From the NCBI GenBank assembly GCA_003427395.1, contig BFEA01000027.1, forward strand, positions 1,401,145 to 1,425,358: DNA of 24,214 nt. Direction: 5' to 3'. The DNA is from Chara braunii. Lineage: Eukaryota > Streptophyta > Charophyceae > Charales > Characeae. The translations under genes were made by a program, and so were the position numbers. Below the pieces are notes generated by a model, which saw only the letters and a program-made list of their open reading frames with translations, ran no database searches and was not told where the DNA came from. Positions 8,551-18,520 of this stretch are shown one piece after another; the first letter of the stretch is position 1, and each line of letters starts with the position of its first letter.

Positions 8551-10430
8551 ACCATATTTTGGCCCTTGGCACCCACACATCGAACCCACCTCAAAGAAGT
8601 CATCGCAGTGTACCTATGGAGGAACAACCAGGAACTGACGACGTGCATAAAACGAGTGGCATCGACGCAAATAGCCCAGCATCGAACCCGGGGAGTTATA
8701 GCCACGAAGATCAAATTAAGGCCCTTGTCTTTAAGGTAATCGTCAGACTGATGATGACCAATGACCTCCCATGGGGCCCACTAGCCCACATTCAACTATC
8801 AAGCCTGGCCCCCTCAACACCAGCTGACAAGCAAGTTTACCAATTGACATGGATCACAAACCCCGCTTGGTCTATCCCAATTGTCCCAAGGACAGGAAAA
8901 CCCCACAGCCCACCAATGGCGGCAAAAACCGACCTAGCAAATGACCCCCTATGGACATCCATGGTAACCCTATGGAGGGAGGCAGACCCCTTGAGAACTA
9001 GACCACCCTTGAGGTGGCATGAGATCTCGAAGCAACCATGCTTTAGAAGTCCGTATATCCTCGATCCTCAAGTGCAACCACTATCCATTAAGCAAACCTC
9101 GCATTGATTGTCATGGGTCGAAAAGGGGATATCCTTGGTAGAGGATTTGTGGGATACCCAGGCAGGAAGGTGGAAGACAACAGAGGAACTTTGCAATCAG
9201 CTGAACCACATCCAAACCTTGCACGAGAAACTGTAACGGATCCAATAAGCTATCCCCATTGCATGGGTGCAGACCATGCATCCAGGCCCACAAATTTGCA
9301 AAGGGGACTAGGTGGTCCCTGACGCCTCGCTCCCCCTCCCCGTGGCGGTCTACTTGACATCCCACTGCACAACCTTGCAAGCGGAACTGGCCGCCTATGA
9401 ACCAACACTACCGGGAGCAAGACTGTTCCGCCTCACCCGGACCCCCGACTGCGACGAAACCCACCCACCGACATGCCTTACAGGAATCCGGGTATTGGGC
9501 AACGAATCAGATAGGTGGTGGGCCTACGAAACGACGACCCCATTGTGCCTCCTACCGTTCAAACCGGACGAATGGCAATAAGAAGGAGCTCGCCCGCTCC
9601 CGTTTCGGAAGTACACAGTCAAAGACTGCGACAGGTGAATCCACATAACCACCGGCACCACCGACATTGTCAAACGGAGATGGCCTCAAGACTCCGATCT
9701 AAACGACGCAGACCTGTAGCGCTTCAAATGGTCAAGATATGCCCACCTGTCTTCGGCCTCCCACTGACCGCTTCAATGGCAAATAATTTATCGATGCTTA
9801 TCGAAGCTAGCATGGACAGTCTCCAGATCCCGGTTAGAACAACAAGGTAAGTTATCACCTATCTGCTCCTTCTGCTGCTCGGCAATGCAACCACAAATAG
9901 CGGATTTGGAACATTGCTTCCTATATTGGCCGCTGGCTCGATAGATCTGGCAATGGTGGAGTGCCGCCTGGTCGTTTCTCACAGACACTGACCTACCATA
10001 GGACCCAAAGACCCTACTATTCAACCAAAAACCTAATGTCCAGAGCCAGTCGTCTGACTTCCAACTTAACTTGTTCAAAAATACAAGTTGAAGGTTGGAA
10101 GTCCTTATGACATCGTGGTGTGCCCGCTTCTCACTTGAACACAAAGAGTGCACCTTTTGGTTCCCTCAAGCAAGACAACACATAATCGATACGCTGCGCT
10201 ATAATATCTATAATGCATGGGGCCCGCTGAAACAAAATCTCAGCACAATAGATGACCAGGCGTGGCACCAGGAGATGATAATAGCATTCAAATCCATATG
10301 GTTAGACCCAACTCCCAAACTGGGAGACCTGGATAACTCTCTCCAAATGCGGTGGGAACCAAGGCCGCGAACAGAAAGACAATGGCCAAGAAAACCGCTG
10401 CTGACATTCCACCGTCCGGTGTCTGGCCTT
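8551..10430 (+). pseudogene. LINE C-terminal region with Cys/His cluster, broken
   Basis: After the RT thumb comes VYLWRN and ELTTCIKRVA (about 8605-8660), then LANDPLW, LRTRPPLRWHEISKQP, a frame-shifted VEDLWDTQAGRW (about 9140-9175), VVPDASLPLPVAVYLT, and about 9863-9960 CSFC-x12-LEHC followed by RSIWQWWSAAW. Finally ARQHIIDTLRYNI and AWHQEMIIAFKSIWLD (to about 10300). The arrangement resembles the zinc-binding domain at the end of plant and Tx1-like LINE RT proteins. The minus-strand LINE at 20.6-22.7 kb carries the same blocks, which confirms the assignment. In this copy the last Cys of the cluster reads Trp. Stops and shifts are frequent. Confidence 0.8.
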
Positions 10431-10574
10431 CCCATCACTAGAGATGTTATGGACCGCCAGTCGTCCCCCTCACCACCCTCGCCTCGACCAACACCTCTAA
10501 CACCCCGCTACCGACAACCGCCGCCCCCGTAACCCCTTCCTCTCCCCCCCCCACTTCCCTCGTCTCCCCCCCCG

Positions 10575-10612
<38 letters not shown>

Positions 10613-10816
10613 NNNNNNNNNNNNNNNNNNNNNNNNNNNNNNNNNNNNNNNNNNNNNNNNNNNNNNNNNNNNNNNNNNNNNNNNNNNNNNNNNNNNNNNN
10701 NNNNNNNNNNNNNNNNNNNNNNNNNNNNNNNNNNNNNNNNNNNNNNNNNNNNNNNNNNNNNNNNNNNNNNNNNNNNNNNNNNNNNNNNNNNNNNNNNNNN
10801 NNNNNNNNNNNNNNNN
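10613..10816. other. Assembly gap (204 N)
   Basis: A run of N follows directly on a tract of about 38 Cs (to 10612). The gap probably reflects failure to read through poly-C, and its true length is unknown. Confidence 0.99.
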
Positions 10817-11217
10817 CATATACCCTCTGCCACCTTCGCCGTCCCCTCCAACCCCCCCTCTCCCTAGCCTTGACTTTTGCGGGGAGAGGCTAGTCACTAC
10901 CCATACCCCCCCTCCATGCTGCTCCCCGCCTCAGCCCTGTGACGCGCAAACCTCACGCCCTGTGCTGTCTTTCGTTCGGAGTGCTAGAGGTGCGGAAAAG
11001 AGGCCCAGAAAAACAACAAGATGGGGTGTGCCAAGGATTTTTAAAAATTGAGTGTGGGGACACAGACGAAACTAAAATCCCTCGTGTTGGTCCGATGAAG
11101 TAAGTCAACCGTTTTCCGTGCTTCGCAAAATGCGCGCAGGAGTTCGGCGCGAAAAGAGAGAGAAATACAAATTCAATCCAAAAAGTATTGTCGGACTTCC
11201 CACCGTGCTACGGCCCT
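10817..11217. other. C-rich then mixed sequence, no gene
   Basis: The first 100 bases continue the pyrimidine-rich composition seen before the gap and may be the LINE 3' UTR. I see no coding or RNA feature in the rest. Confidence 0.5.
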
Positions 11218-11790
11218 TCATTTAGAGCGATAAGGCTTCGGCACACTTCGCGTGTCTCGTCTTTGTATTAAGTCCCGACGTCGTTCATCAGTCAGTTCTG
11301 AGTCCGACGTGGAGGGCCTCAGTCGTGTGGCTCTTTCTTTATGTTCGTCTTCACTCCGTACGCGGTAGTGGAAACCCTTGGATTCGTAGCTCTCAAAGCG
11401 CTGGCACTCGGTGCATAGAGTGCGAGGCCAGTGGGGTTCTACTGCCGTCCACGCGATGACGATCAACTCGTTAAATGGCAACAATACCGAGTAAGGTGGA
11501 AAATGTGCATCGATAATGACAAACCCAGCCTCTACGAACCCTGAACAACGATTTTCCGGAGGGAAATAATATCGTCCGCCGATACGCGCGACAGCTTCTC
11601 GTACGTCCCACTCGCATACACGTGTCCTTTCCTCGTCGTAAGGAAAATGTCGCGTTGATACGGGAGATACGGGAGGCTGACGCCCGCTCGAAGGGCGTTT
11701 GTCAGTCCACATGTCAATCAATTGCAAAAATCCCGAGACGTCATCAAGGAAAAACACGTCATCAAGGAAAAACACCCGCACAACCACCAA
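11218..11790 (-). CDS. Hypothetical protein ORF, 190 residues
   Basis: I do not recognise this protein. It is the longest uninterrupted frame in the window that is neither obviously a repeat nor low-complexity. It starts MVVVRVFFLDDVFFLDDV, where FFLDDV is repeated because an 18-bp unit is duplicated exactly (11738-11755 and 11756-11773). The middle is aromatic-rich (RYYFPPENRC, FVIIDAHFPPYSVLLPF, IVIAWTAVEPHWPR), followed by CTEC and a very charged, Arg/Glu-rich C-terminus (SEDEHKERATRLRP, ELTDERRRDLIQRRD). No signal peptide or clear membrane segment. The upstream minus-strand sequence holds a possible TATA box at 12751-12757, about 0.96 kb away, which would imply a 5' UTR or missing exons. 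It could equally be chance in GC-balanced DNA or a transposon remnant. Confidence 0.35.
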   Translation of the reverse strand: MVVVRVFFLDDVFFLDDVSGFLQLIDMWTDKRPSSGRQPPVSPVSTRHFPYDEERTRVCEWDVREAVARIGGRYYFPPENRCSGFVEAGFVIIDAHFPPYSVLLPFNELIVIAWTAVEPHWPRTLCTECQRFESYESKGFHYRVRSEDEHKERATRLRPSTSDSELTDERRRDLIQRRDTRSVPKPYRSK

Positions 11791-12853
11791 TCAATTCTTC
11801 TCGACACAAGAGAGAGAGAGAAAACACTTATCAGCTTGATCATGCATGTAACTGAGGGACCGACCCGCAACTCAGGTTTAGTAAGCTCTCGTGGCGTTGA
11901 TCCAAGGCGCCTTGTTTCTCGAGGCTTCCCTGTAGATCGGTTGCAGATGTCGTGCAGTATAAGGCAGATGACATGCGTAGTGCATTCAAAACTACAAATC
12001 TAAACACTCTTGCATTCTCGAACAAAATCACGCCGAGTGCTGCGTCTAATCAATACAAAAAGGCAAGCATCTCCATACATACATTCACTGTGGAAGGTGC
12101 GAAAATGACAGGGGTGCACAGGTCGAAAATCAACCGAGGGAATTGTACACACGCATCCACCGTTCACAAGACAAAAGGATCAATTCCTCGACATCTGGGG
12201 ATTACCCAAGAAACTAATGGAAGAGTTTCGAAAGAAGTTCCTTCACACAGGAGAACACACAAATTCATTTCCATTCATGAGAGGGACAAGCATCAAGACA
12301 CATCGTCATTCAAAGATAGAGGAGAGAGAGAGAGAAACGAGGGAGGAAGGTCGAGACAAGATCCGAAAAGAGGAAGTTCCGCGTTGCCGCCGTACACTCA
12401 CGCCAAAGATAACGATCCGCAACAACAAAGGCGCATTCGCCGTGAATTCCAAAATGGCCCCGGGCCAACCACCCACTCAACTCCAATCATCAATCCTCAT
12501 ACCCGCACCGACGATCCCGGCCGTCGCGTGCTAACTCCCACCGCTGCGATCGTCACCCCGCCGACGTAAACTCGACGCGGTTCGCCCAGATCCCACAGTC
12601 CGTCGTGACGATCAAGCGCGCAACCGGCCAGCAAATCGTCAACCCGACAGGACTTTCCGACTCGCACCAAACACTCTGCCTAGCCACTACTTCCCGAAAG
12701 CTGGCTTGGGAATCAAGAACGTAAGAGAGATTTGCGGGCGCGTTTGCGGAATTTATAGTGGCGAGAAGGGGGGCAAAGGAGAGAGAAGGCAAGGGGAAAA
12801 TCGAAGTGTAAGAAAAGAAGCAGGAGGAGAAGACTTGGTGAGGAGCGCGCTAC
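11791..12853. other. Stretch without firmly supported gene
   Basis: A 205-residue plus-strand frame (11952-12569) is compositionally skewed (Thr, Ser, Arg, Pro, His) with no domain, so I do not call it a gene. A GAGAGA-type purine patch lies near 12320-12335. Confidence 0.4.
12751..12757 (-). promoter_or_regulatory. Possible TATA box, minus strand
   Basis: The minus strand reads CACTATAAATTCC here. It could drive a leftward transcript toward the 190-residue ORF. No other promoter element is decisive. Confidence 0.15.
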
Positions 12854-12985
12854 GGAAGCCATGTTGATCCTTCGGAACTCTGAGCTTCGCCAATCAGATT
12901 CGTCGCGCAATAGGCAGATCCTATCATACCACGCGTCTGATTGGTGGGCGAGAGTAATCGAACTTGAAGGATCAACCGGGCTTCC
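12854..12985. repeat. 132-bp imperfect palindrome
   Basis: The ends GGAAGCCATGTTGATCCTTC and the complement of GAAGGATCAACCGGGCTTCC pair with two mismatches over 20 bp. Further in, GCCAATCAGA (12889-12898) pairs with TCTGATTGGT (12935-12946 region). About 35 bp in the centre are unpaired. It could be a MITE-like remnant or a bidirectional regulatory segment with opposed CCAAT motifs. No target-site duplication is seen. Confidence 0.65.
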
Positions 12986-14064
12986 GATTTCACGTTCGGA
13001 AGGCGAAAGGAAAAATGGCGCGAGAAGTAGCGCAAGACAGGTCCAAGATTCAGATGATCAAGAAAGGGAAATGGGCGCGCAACCGATTAGAGCGGAAGAG
13101 AGAGAGGGAAAACAGTTGCGAGAAGGGAGGATGAGAAGGGGGAAGGAGGAAAGAGCGCGGGAGAGAACGATGCGGAAAACAGAGCCGGGGGGGGGGGGAG
13201 AAAGCTTCGCATGCGTGGCGTCGTCAACAAAAAGAAAAAGAAAAAGGCACCGAAACAGTTACAGCTTGCCTATGTCCTAAACCAATTCAAAATTGAAATC
13301 ACCATATCCGCGCGCGAAAAGGACGACGCAGGAAAAGAAAATCCTACGCCTATTCGTATCCTCACAAAATTCCGAGAGTTTTCCCCAACGCGACCGAGAA
13401 CATTCACACACAAAAAGGACACGTCGAAGTTCCGCTTATCCCGGAATTCCCAACTGCTGGGCCCAATTCCTAGTGCGCTCGCTAAGGCGCACGTAAATTC
13501 CAATGTATTTCCCGAATTGCAAAAGAAAAAGCGGAACCGAAGAATCACAAAAGCTTCCGGAAGATGGGGGCCCAAAACGCGGCGCCCGAAATCAAGAAAA
13601 CAAATGGGGTGCTTGTAGGGTCGGTATAATACAAGAAAATTTCAAACCACAGGGGTACAAAAGATAGCACGGGTTCGGGAAGTAGTTCGTCACAGCCCTG
13701 CTGACTCCGAGACCTGGCCAGGCCACAAGCAGACGAACTGAAACGAATAGCGAACCTTGATGCAACAAGGGCCCGACCCGAAACCTGCAGCAATTTGGAG
13801 AAAAGGTGGAATGACATGCAGCACAAAGCCCCGCCACGTAGGGACCGCAATCAGACATTGGCAGACACCGAAGATGTGGATTTTAAACAGCTCCCTAACT
13901 ATCCACAACCCCAACCCCAACCCCTACCACACACAAATTTGTTGCACAATAGTAAGCATCTTCATACGCATACTTAACTACACGTAGACACGTATCAATA
14001 TCCACAACATATGTTGCACACATTATTGGGGGTTGTAGACACCTAGGAAAGGTGCTAGGATCTG
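12986..14064. other. Purine-rich then mixed sequence, no recognised gene
   Basis: 13080-13200 is strongly G/A-rich with a G-run near 13187-13198. Overlapping frames of 100-139 residues occur on both strands without any recognisable domain, which argues against real coding. Confidence 0.45.
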
Positions 14065-14106
14065 CATGGAGTATTGCAAATGAAGGGACAATGACCTGTT
14101 GGAGCT
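14065..14106 (+). repeat. 42-bp direct repeat, copy 1
   Basis: Begins CATGGAGTATTGCAAATG and ends GGAGCT. It differs from copy 2 (14841-14882) at two positions. Confidence 0.9.
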
Positions 14107-14840
14107 TTTCAGCCAGTAAGACACAGGGAAAGGTTAGATATAAAAGGTTGGCTGACAACATCCAGGGTGGGGGCTTGGCCAGCACGAAGTAAGAGCTCTA
14201 CAATTAGGAAGGGAAAAATATGCAGCCCCGAGGGAAAAGACAATGCTCCGGAGTAGGAACTCCAATAGCCACACGCCCAACAATCATTGTACTGGAAAGT
14301 TATGTGACAGCTACATTAAAAACAAGGAATTTTCAGTAAACCTACTCTGAGGATTTCAAATATCCGCTTCGTAAATTTAAGTCCTTCCTTGTTTAATATG
14401 GTCCATATATCAAATATATTTAAAACCAGAGAGATGACAAGAGCATGATGTTTAACTGTACAAAGACCGTTAGTATTAGAGATGATCTCTTCTCCAGCGA
14501 AGGTGGGAGAAAGTGAGTGGACAGATATGCAGTCAACTGCAAATGGCCTTCAGGAAACCATCCTGAAAATGAAACAGACGGATAGTTGCGTCGAAAACGT
14601 AGCTCAACATAAGAACTTCTCATACTAGAAAACCAATCAATGGCGCCGCATGGCAACTTAGAGGGTACCAACAAGCGACTATAATAGGTTTTCAATTTGC
14701 TTATGAGAACAAGTACAGTCCACTGCCCACACTTCATGTAGGAGAATGAATCTGAGTGCTGTTATCCGCACTTGGAAGGAAGACTAACACCTCTAACGCT
14801 ATTATATCCTGATCATTTGGGTGTCCTAACGGGCGTTTCA
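14107..14840. other. Sequence between the 42-bp direct repeats, no recognised gene
   Basis: AT-rich in the middle (14330-14430). A 105-residue minus-strand frame at 14420-14737 has no family resemblance. Confidence 0.45.
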
Positions 14841-14882
14841 CATGGAGTATTGCAAATGGAGGGACAATGACCTGCTGGAGCT
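14841..14882 (+). repeat. 42-bp direct repeat, copy 2
   Basis: 40 of 42 bases match copy 1, and the flanks do not. Spacing between copy starts is 776 bp. Confidence 0.9.
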
Positions 14883-15469
14883 GGACTGCAAGTGAAATTG
14901 ACTTCCCCAGCAGAATGACTTGTAGGAGTTGAAGTTGTCAAAAGGGACAGGCGTCTGGTCGTTTCGAGCTGGACATGCAGCCGAGTCCGAGTCCAAACTT
15001 GCTCTGCAATCTCTGACAATATTCCGTATGGTGAGACTGGGACTGAACATAAGACAACTCTAAAATTTCTAAATTTATGTAAATGAAAGTCCTAGACATA
15101 ATAGGGATTGCTGACAATGATCTCTAGATTCTCTACTATACTATCTGGATCCCTAATCACCTATCTACCTATCCTACAATTTCTCTCTCACATCATTTAA
15201 CGAGCCCAAGTATCTGCATTAAGCAGATACATGCTGCCCCCAACCATGACTGAGGACACCAACAACAAGCTCTGAAGCCGTGATGCTGTGTATTCCAAAG
15301 TTCAAGCCACGGAGTAAAACTTGCAATTACATCAACGAACCTCAAGAAGCTAACCACTCTGAACCGAGTAAAGGATGAAGTGAAGAAAAGGCTTTCTCAC
15401 GGCTCTTTCGAAGCTAAGGGGGAAGGCATGCAAGGATTTAGTACCTCAGCAATGTTGGAAAGGGGCAGT
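14883..15469. other. Stretch without recognised gene
   Basis: No coding or RNA signature seen. Composition is ordinary. Confidence 0.5.
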
Positions 15470-15670
15470 GCCCGCCCTAAGTGAAGGCAAGCCTGCAAAT
15501 ATGTGCCCATGCCTGTTCATAGGCCTATGAGACCAGGCTGAGGGGCCCAATCAGAGCCTGTTGGAACCCCTATTTGGGCATGGATCTTCAACAAGGCCTT
15601 GTTACGAGGTAGCTCCTCGGCATGCCCGTGGGGCCCTTTGAGCAAGCATGAGCCCGCCCTAGGTGAAGGC
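15470..15670. repeat. Pair of 19-bp direct repeats
   Basis: GCCCGCCCTAAGTGAAGGC (15470-15488) and GCCCGCCCTAGGTGAAGGC (15652-15670) differ at one base, 182 bp apart. Confidence 0.7.
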
Positions 15671-15789
15671 GGCCCATTAATTTCAATAACGCCTGAGTTC
15701 GTCAATTTTGGCAAAGTTTGGTGGGCGCTAGACAGTTGCCACGCGCCAGTTGGTTACATTCTCCGTACTTGTGAGAATCAGAAATAATT

Positions 15790-16228
15790 CATGTGCCTTC
15801 CAGCTCTTCCAGCAGCACAGGCGAAGCAGGGGGAACCTCACATTTACTCCTGGGTGGTTGGGCAGGCCTAATCAATACGGTCCCAGGCCACTGTCTGAAT
15901 GGGCCTGGACGAAGACACTTTGGCCCAAACGGAAGCTACTGGAAACACACGAGGCCCAACCAGTCAGCAAACTGGGCGAGCACTTTCCATAAAGGAAAGA
16001 ACTCGCCACTGGTGGGGACATTCGGGCACTAGGCAGTGCATACGGCAATGCTGCTTGAGCATGCGCTCGCGGACTGTGCGCTGTGGGCTAGCACTAGGTG
16101 CCAGGCAGTGCGTGCCGGCGCTGCTGAGGGCAGCGCCATAGCCAGCCCTACATAGCCAGGGCTTGGCTTGGATAGCCAGTGGAGGTGGTGGTGGTCTTCG
16201 TGTATGAGGAGGAAGACGTGCGTAGAGA

Positions 16229-16294
<66 letters not shown>

Positions 16295-16385
16295 GAGGAC
16301 GATGTGAGGGCACGAACCTGGTCTTGGTGACGGTCGTTAGGGTCGACATCTTCCTGTACGTAAGTAGTTGCTGCTGACGTCAACA
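15790..16385 (+). repeat. Dispersed repeat family, copy A
   Basis: Shares collinear blocks with the minus strand of 22716-23355: CGGTCCCAGGCCA, GGGCCTGG, AGACACTTTGGCC, GCTACTG, CACTTTCCATA followed by AGGAAAGA, GGGCAC, GGTGGTCTT, CCTGGTC and GTTGCTGCTG, in the same order. Blocks are separated by mismatches and indels, so the copies are old or divergent. Boundaries are approximate. No protein or terminal repeat is evident, so the class is unknown. Confidence 0.7.
16233..16290. repeat. (GA)29 microsatellite inside copy A
   Basis: Uninterrupted GA array. Copy B has only a short GAGAGA-like seed at the equivalent place, so the array expanded after the copies separated. Confidence 0.97.
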
Positions 16386-17196
16386 GATTGCATTGTCAAT
16401 TCATAGGCTGGAAGTAGCTGTGCGATCGTAGTTTGAGCGCTGACCGCCAAGTAGGAGGAAGGGCTCTGGATACATATGTTGGTGGTGGCGAGAGTATGCT
16501 CTCATTGACATTCGGATTCTGTGCTTTGGTTCTCCATTGGTGGAATATCAGTGCATTTCTTCTTTCTGGACAGCGTTGGACTTGTGTTGGCTTTCGATGT
16601 GATTTTGCATTCTGGTTCTGTCATTTCGCAATTGCTCATTTTCCTTGCAAATGGACCACAGGTCATATGTTAAACTGATCAGAGATTCAGAACATCTGAG
16701 AGGTGGAAAAGAAAAAGATGGAAAAGTCTTTCTAATGTGACAACCCCAGAAGTAGGTGGAGCAATTCCTTGACAACCACGATTTCCGAGAGTCTGAAAAA
16801 AACTCTTGATCGATTCCTCCGTTTTTGGGGTCAAATCGAGACTGGTGGACTGAGGCCCAATGACAGACCCAAGGAATGCGGGAATCCATCAACGTTTACC
16901 TTAAGCCACCACTACCTTTCTCATATGTGGGGCCGCTGGCCTCAAATTCAAATTCGGCCACCACATGCCGTCGATGAAAAATATTGACCGTGGTGCGGTG
17001 GCTATTTTTCAGCAGTAGGCTACTAGACGCCCGCGGCCGACATATGGGAAAGGTAGTGGCGGTTCAAAAAGAAAAAAAAAGAAAAAAAAAAAAGTTTTCC
17101 TTTCCTATTTTGAAACACAAGAACAATAGAATGGGGTAAGCCCTAACTCCACTCTATACATCTGTTTCCCTTGACAGTAGTTACAGGCCTGTGTTT
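16386..17196. other. Stretch without recognised gene
   Basis: Contains an A/G-rich tract near 17068-17094 and short frames with no family signature. Confidence 0.5.
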
Positions 17197-17216
17197 CCCC
17201 CCCCCCCCCCCCCCCN
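17197..17216. repeat. Poly-C tract (C19) ending in a single N
   Basis: Nineteen Cs, one N at 17216, then a short CA run that leads directly into the left inverted repeat of the next element. Confidence 0.97.
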
Positions 17217-17223
17217 CACACAC

Positions 17224-17246
17224 ACTCCTTTGACCAGGTAAGTTAG
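17224..17246 (+). repeat. Left terminal inverted repeat
   Basis: Perfect 23-bp inverse of 18618-18640. The outer base next to it is C on the left and A on the right. Confidence 0.92.
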
Positions 17247-17330
17247 ATGCATACTGCCACTATTTGGACATATTGTGAACCGAAATGGGCAGGCCCTACC
17301 AGGTTCTCGCCAAAAACAATACGGTATTGT

Positions 17331-17585
17331 TTTTTTTTTTAATCAAATTAGGTGAACGCGTCGAAGTTAGAGCAACGGCGAACCGATTTGGAGTTTCGAA
17401 GAGGCTTCTTGGACAGGCAGATTGGAATTGGATATTTTTTTTATCAAATTAGGTGAACGCATTGAAGTTAAGAGAAACGGCGAACCGATTTGGAATTTCG
17501 TAGAAGCTTCTTGGACCGGTAGATTGGAATCCACCATGTAGTCCAAGCGTTTTAGATTCTTGTAGAAGCTTCTTGGACCGGTAGT
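17331..17585. repeat. About 101-bp tandem repeat inside the element (two full, one partial)
   Basis: T-run, ATCAAATTAGGTGAACGC, ACGGCGAACCGATTTGGA, AGGCTTCTTGGAC or AAGCTTCTTGGAC, and AGATTGGAAT occur in order starting at 17342 and again at 17443. A third partial copy (TGTAGAAGCTTCTTGGACCG) is at 17561-17580. The conserved end of each unit carries the TTGGAC subterminal motif. Confidence 0.88.
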
Positions 17586-17834
17586 TCAGAATAGGACATC
17601 TTCTGAACCCATATGGACAGGTATTCTAGAAACTTGGACAGACCCACTGTGCCCTTCGTCAAAGGACCGAACGATTTAGACTGACGAGCGCATCAATTGG
17701 TGGGCCCCACAGAAAATTGTGTGTCGCTCACATGTGTCCTGCGCACATCCACCTAGGTCCGGCTACCCACGTGCATGCACTCTCGCCTGTGCTGCGTGCA
17801 TCCATCAACGTGCATTCACTTCCGCTGAGCATCG

Positions 17835-17920
17835 ACCCACGGGCCTTGTGCGTTCACGTGCCTGAGATGCCATTCACATGCCCATGGGTTCGATGATCTG
17901 ATTGCACAAGGCCCGTGGGT
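17835..17920. repeat. 17-bp perfect internal inverted repeat
   Basis: ACCCACGGGCCTTGTGC (17835-17851) is the exact inverse of 17904-17920. The latter is part of the 85-bp repeat. Confidence 0.85.
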
Positions 17921-18060
17921 TCGATGATTGCACAAGAGAAGCCATGAGAAGCCACGTGCATGCACTCTCGATGATCGATGATCTGATTGCACAAGGCCCG
18001 TGGGTTCGATGATTGCACAAGAGAACCCAAGAGAACCCACTTGCATGCACTCTCGATGAT
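17891..18060. repeat. 85-bp tandem repeat, two copies
   Basis: CGATGATCTGATTGCACAAG starts at 17891 and 17976. Each copy continues GCCCGTGGGTTCGATGATTG, then an AGAGAA segment, and ends GCATGCACTCTCGATGAT. The CACGTGCATGCACTCTCG portion also occurs singly near 17768. Confidence 0.9.
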
Positions 18061-18387
18061 CTTTCGCCTCTGAACATCGTCAATGCGGTTGTACCTGCCT
18101 CGCCTAGGTGGATGTGCCAAGAATGGATTAGAGAGGTGACACAAAACTTCAGCAAAGATAATCGAGGCGAAGTTCTAGGTCGACAGTATGGGAGCAGCAG
18201 GCCCGTGATTCAGACGCAAGTGACTAACATGCAAAACCGCTTCACTGAATTGATATCTTTGTTGGTCCCGATGGTGTGCGCAGAATCTCAAATCTGTTGA
18301 CTGTTGAACTAACTGTGGTTTTGGTAATACTAATTTGTTAAATCAATCTGCCTAACTCTGTTATGCGTCCAAACTGATAAATCATTC

Positions 18388-18520
18388 TGTCCAAAATGGT
18401 CATCATTTATCCCAACCTATATCCAGTATGTCCAAAATGCTCATCGTTTCTCCCAACCTAAATCTGATATGTCCAAAATGCTCATCACTTCTCCCAACCT
18501 ATATCCGCTGTCCAAATTGG
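18388..18520. repeat. 41-bp tandem repeat, about 3.3 copies
   Basis: TGTCCAAAATG starts at 18388, 18429 and 18470, with a diverged copy at 18509. Each unit also contains TCATC and TCCCAACCTA. Every unit begins with the inverted subterminal motif. Confidence 0.9.

Larger units (their letters stand above)
5984..10612 (+). mobile_element. LINE-type non-LTR retrotransposon (L1/Tx1-like), decayed, about 4.6 kb
   Basis: In order on the plus strand: APE-type endonuclease (about 6010-6690), a linker, reverse transcriptase (about 7430-8550), a long C-terminal region with a Cys/His cluster and a WQWW-type motif (about 8550-10430), and a C-rich 3' tail that runs into the assembly gap. The order and motifs define an APE-type LINE ORF2 of the L1/Tx1 kind. 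No ORF1 (gag-like) is recognisable upstream. Many in-frame stops and several frameshifts make it dead. The 3' end is hidden by the N gap, and no target-site duplication can be identified. The C-rich sequence after the gap (to about 10920) may still belong to it. Confidence 0.88.

Noticed and set aside
10447-10897. Apparent 130-residue glycine-rich frames
   Set aside because: They are translations of poly-C/poly-G and the N gap.
11952-12569. 205-residue plus-strand frame
   Set aside because: Biased, disordered composition, no domain, and competing frames on the other strand.
12713-12862. Minus-strand MASVARSSPSLLLLLLFLHF, resembling a signal peptide
   Set aside because: Overlaps the palindrome end and a purine/pyrimidine-skewed patch that naturally encodes Leu/Ser runs, and stops after 49 residues with no clear continuing exon.
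17331-18520. CRISPR-like array
   Set aside because: Repeats are tandem units of 101, 85 and 41 bp with internal decay, not short conserved repeats with unique spacers.
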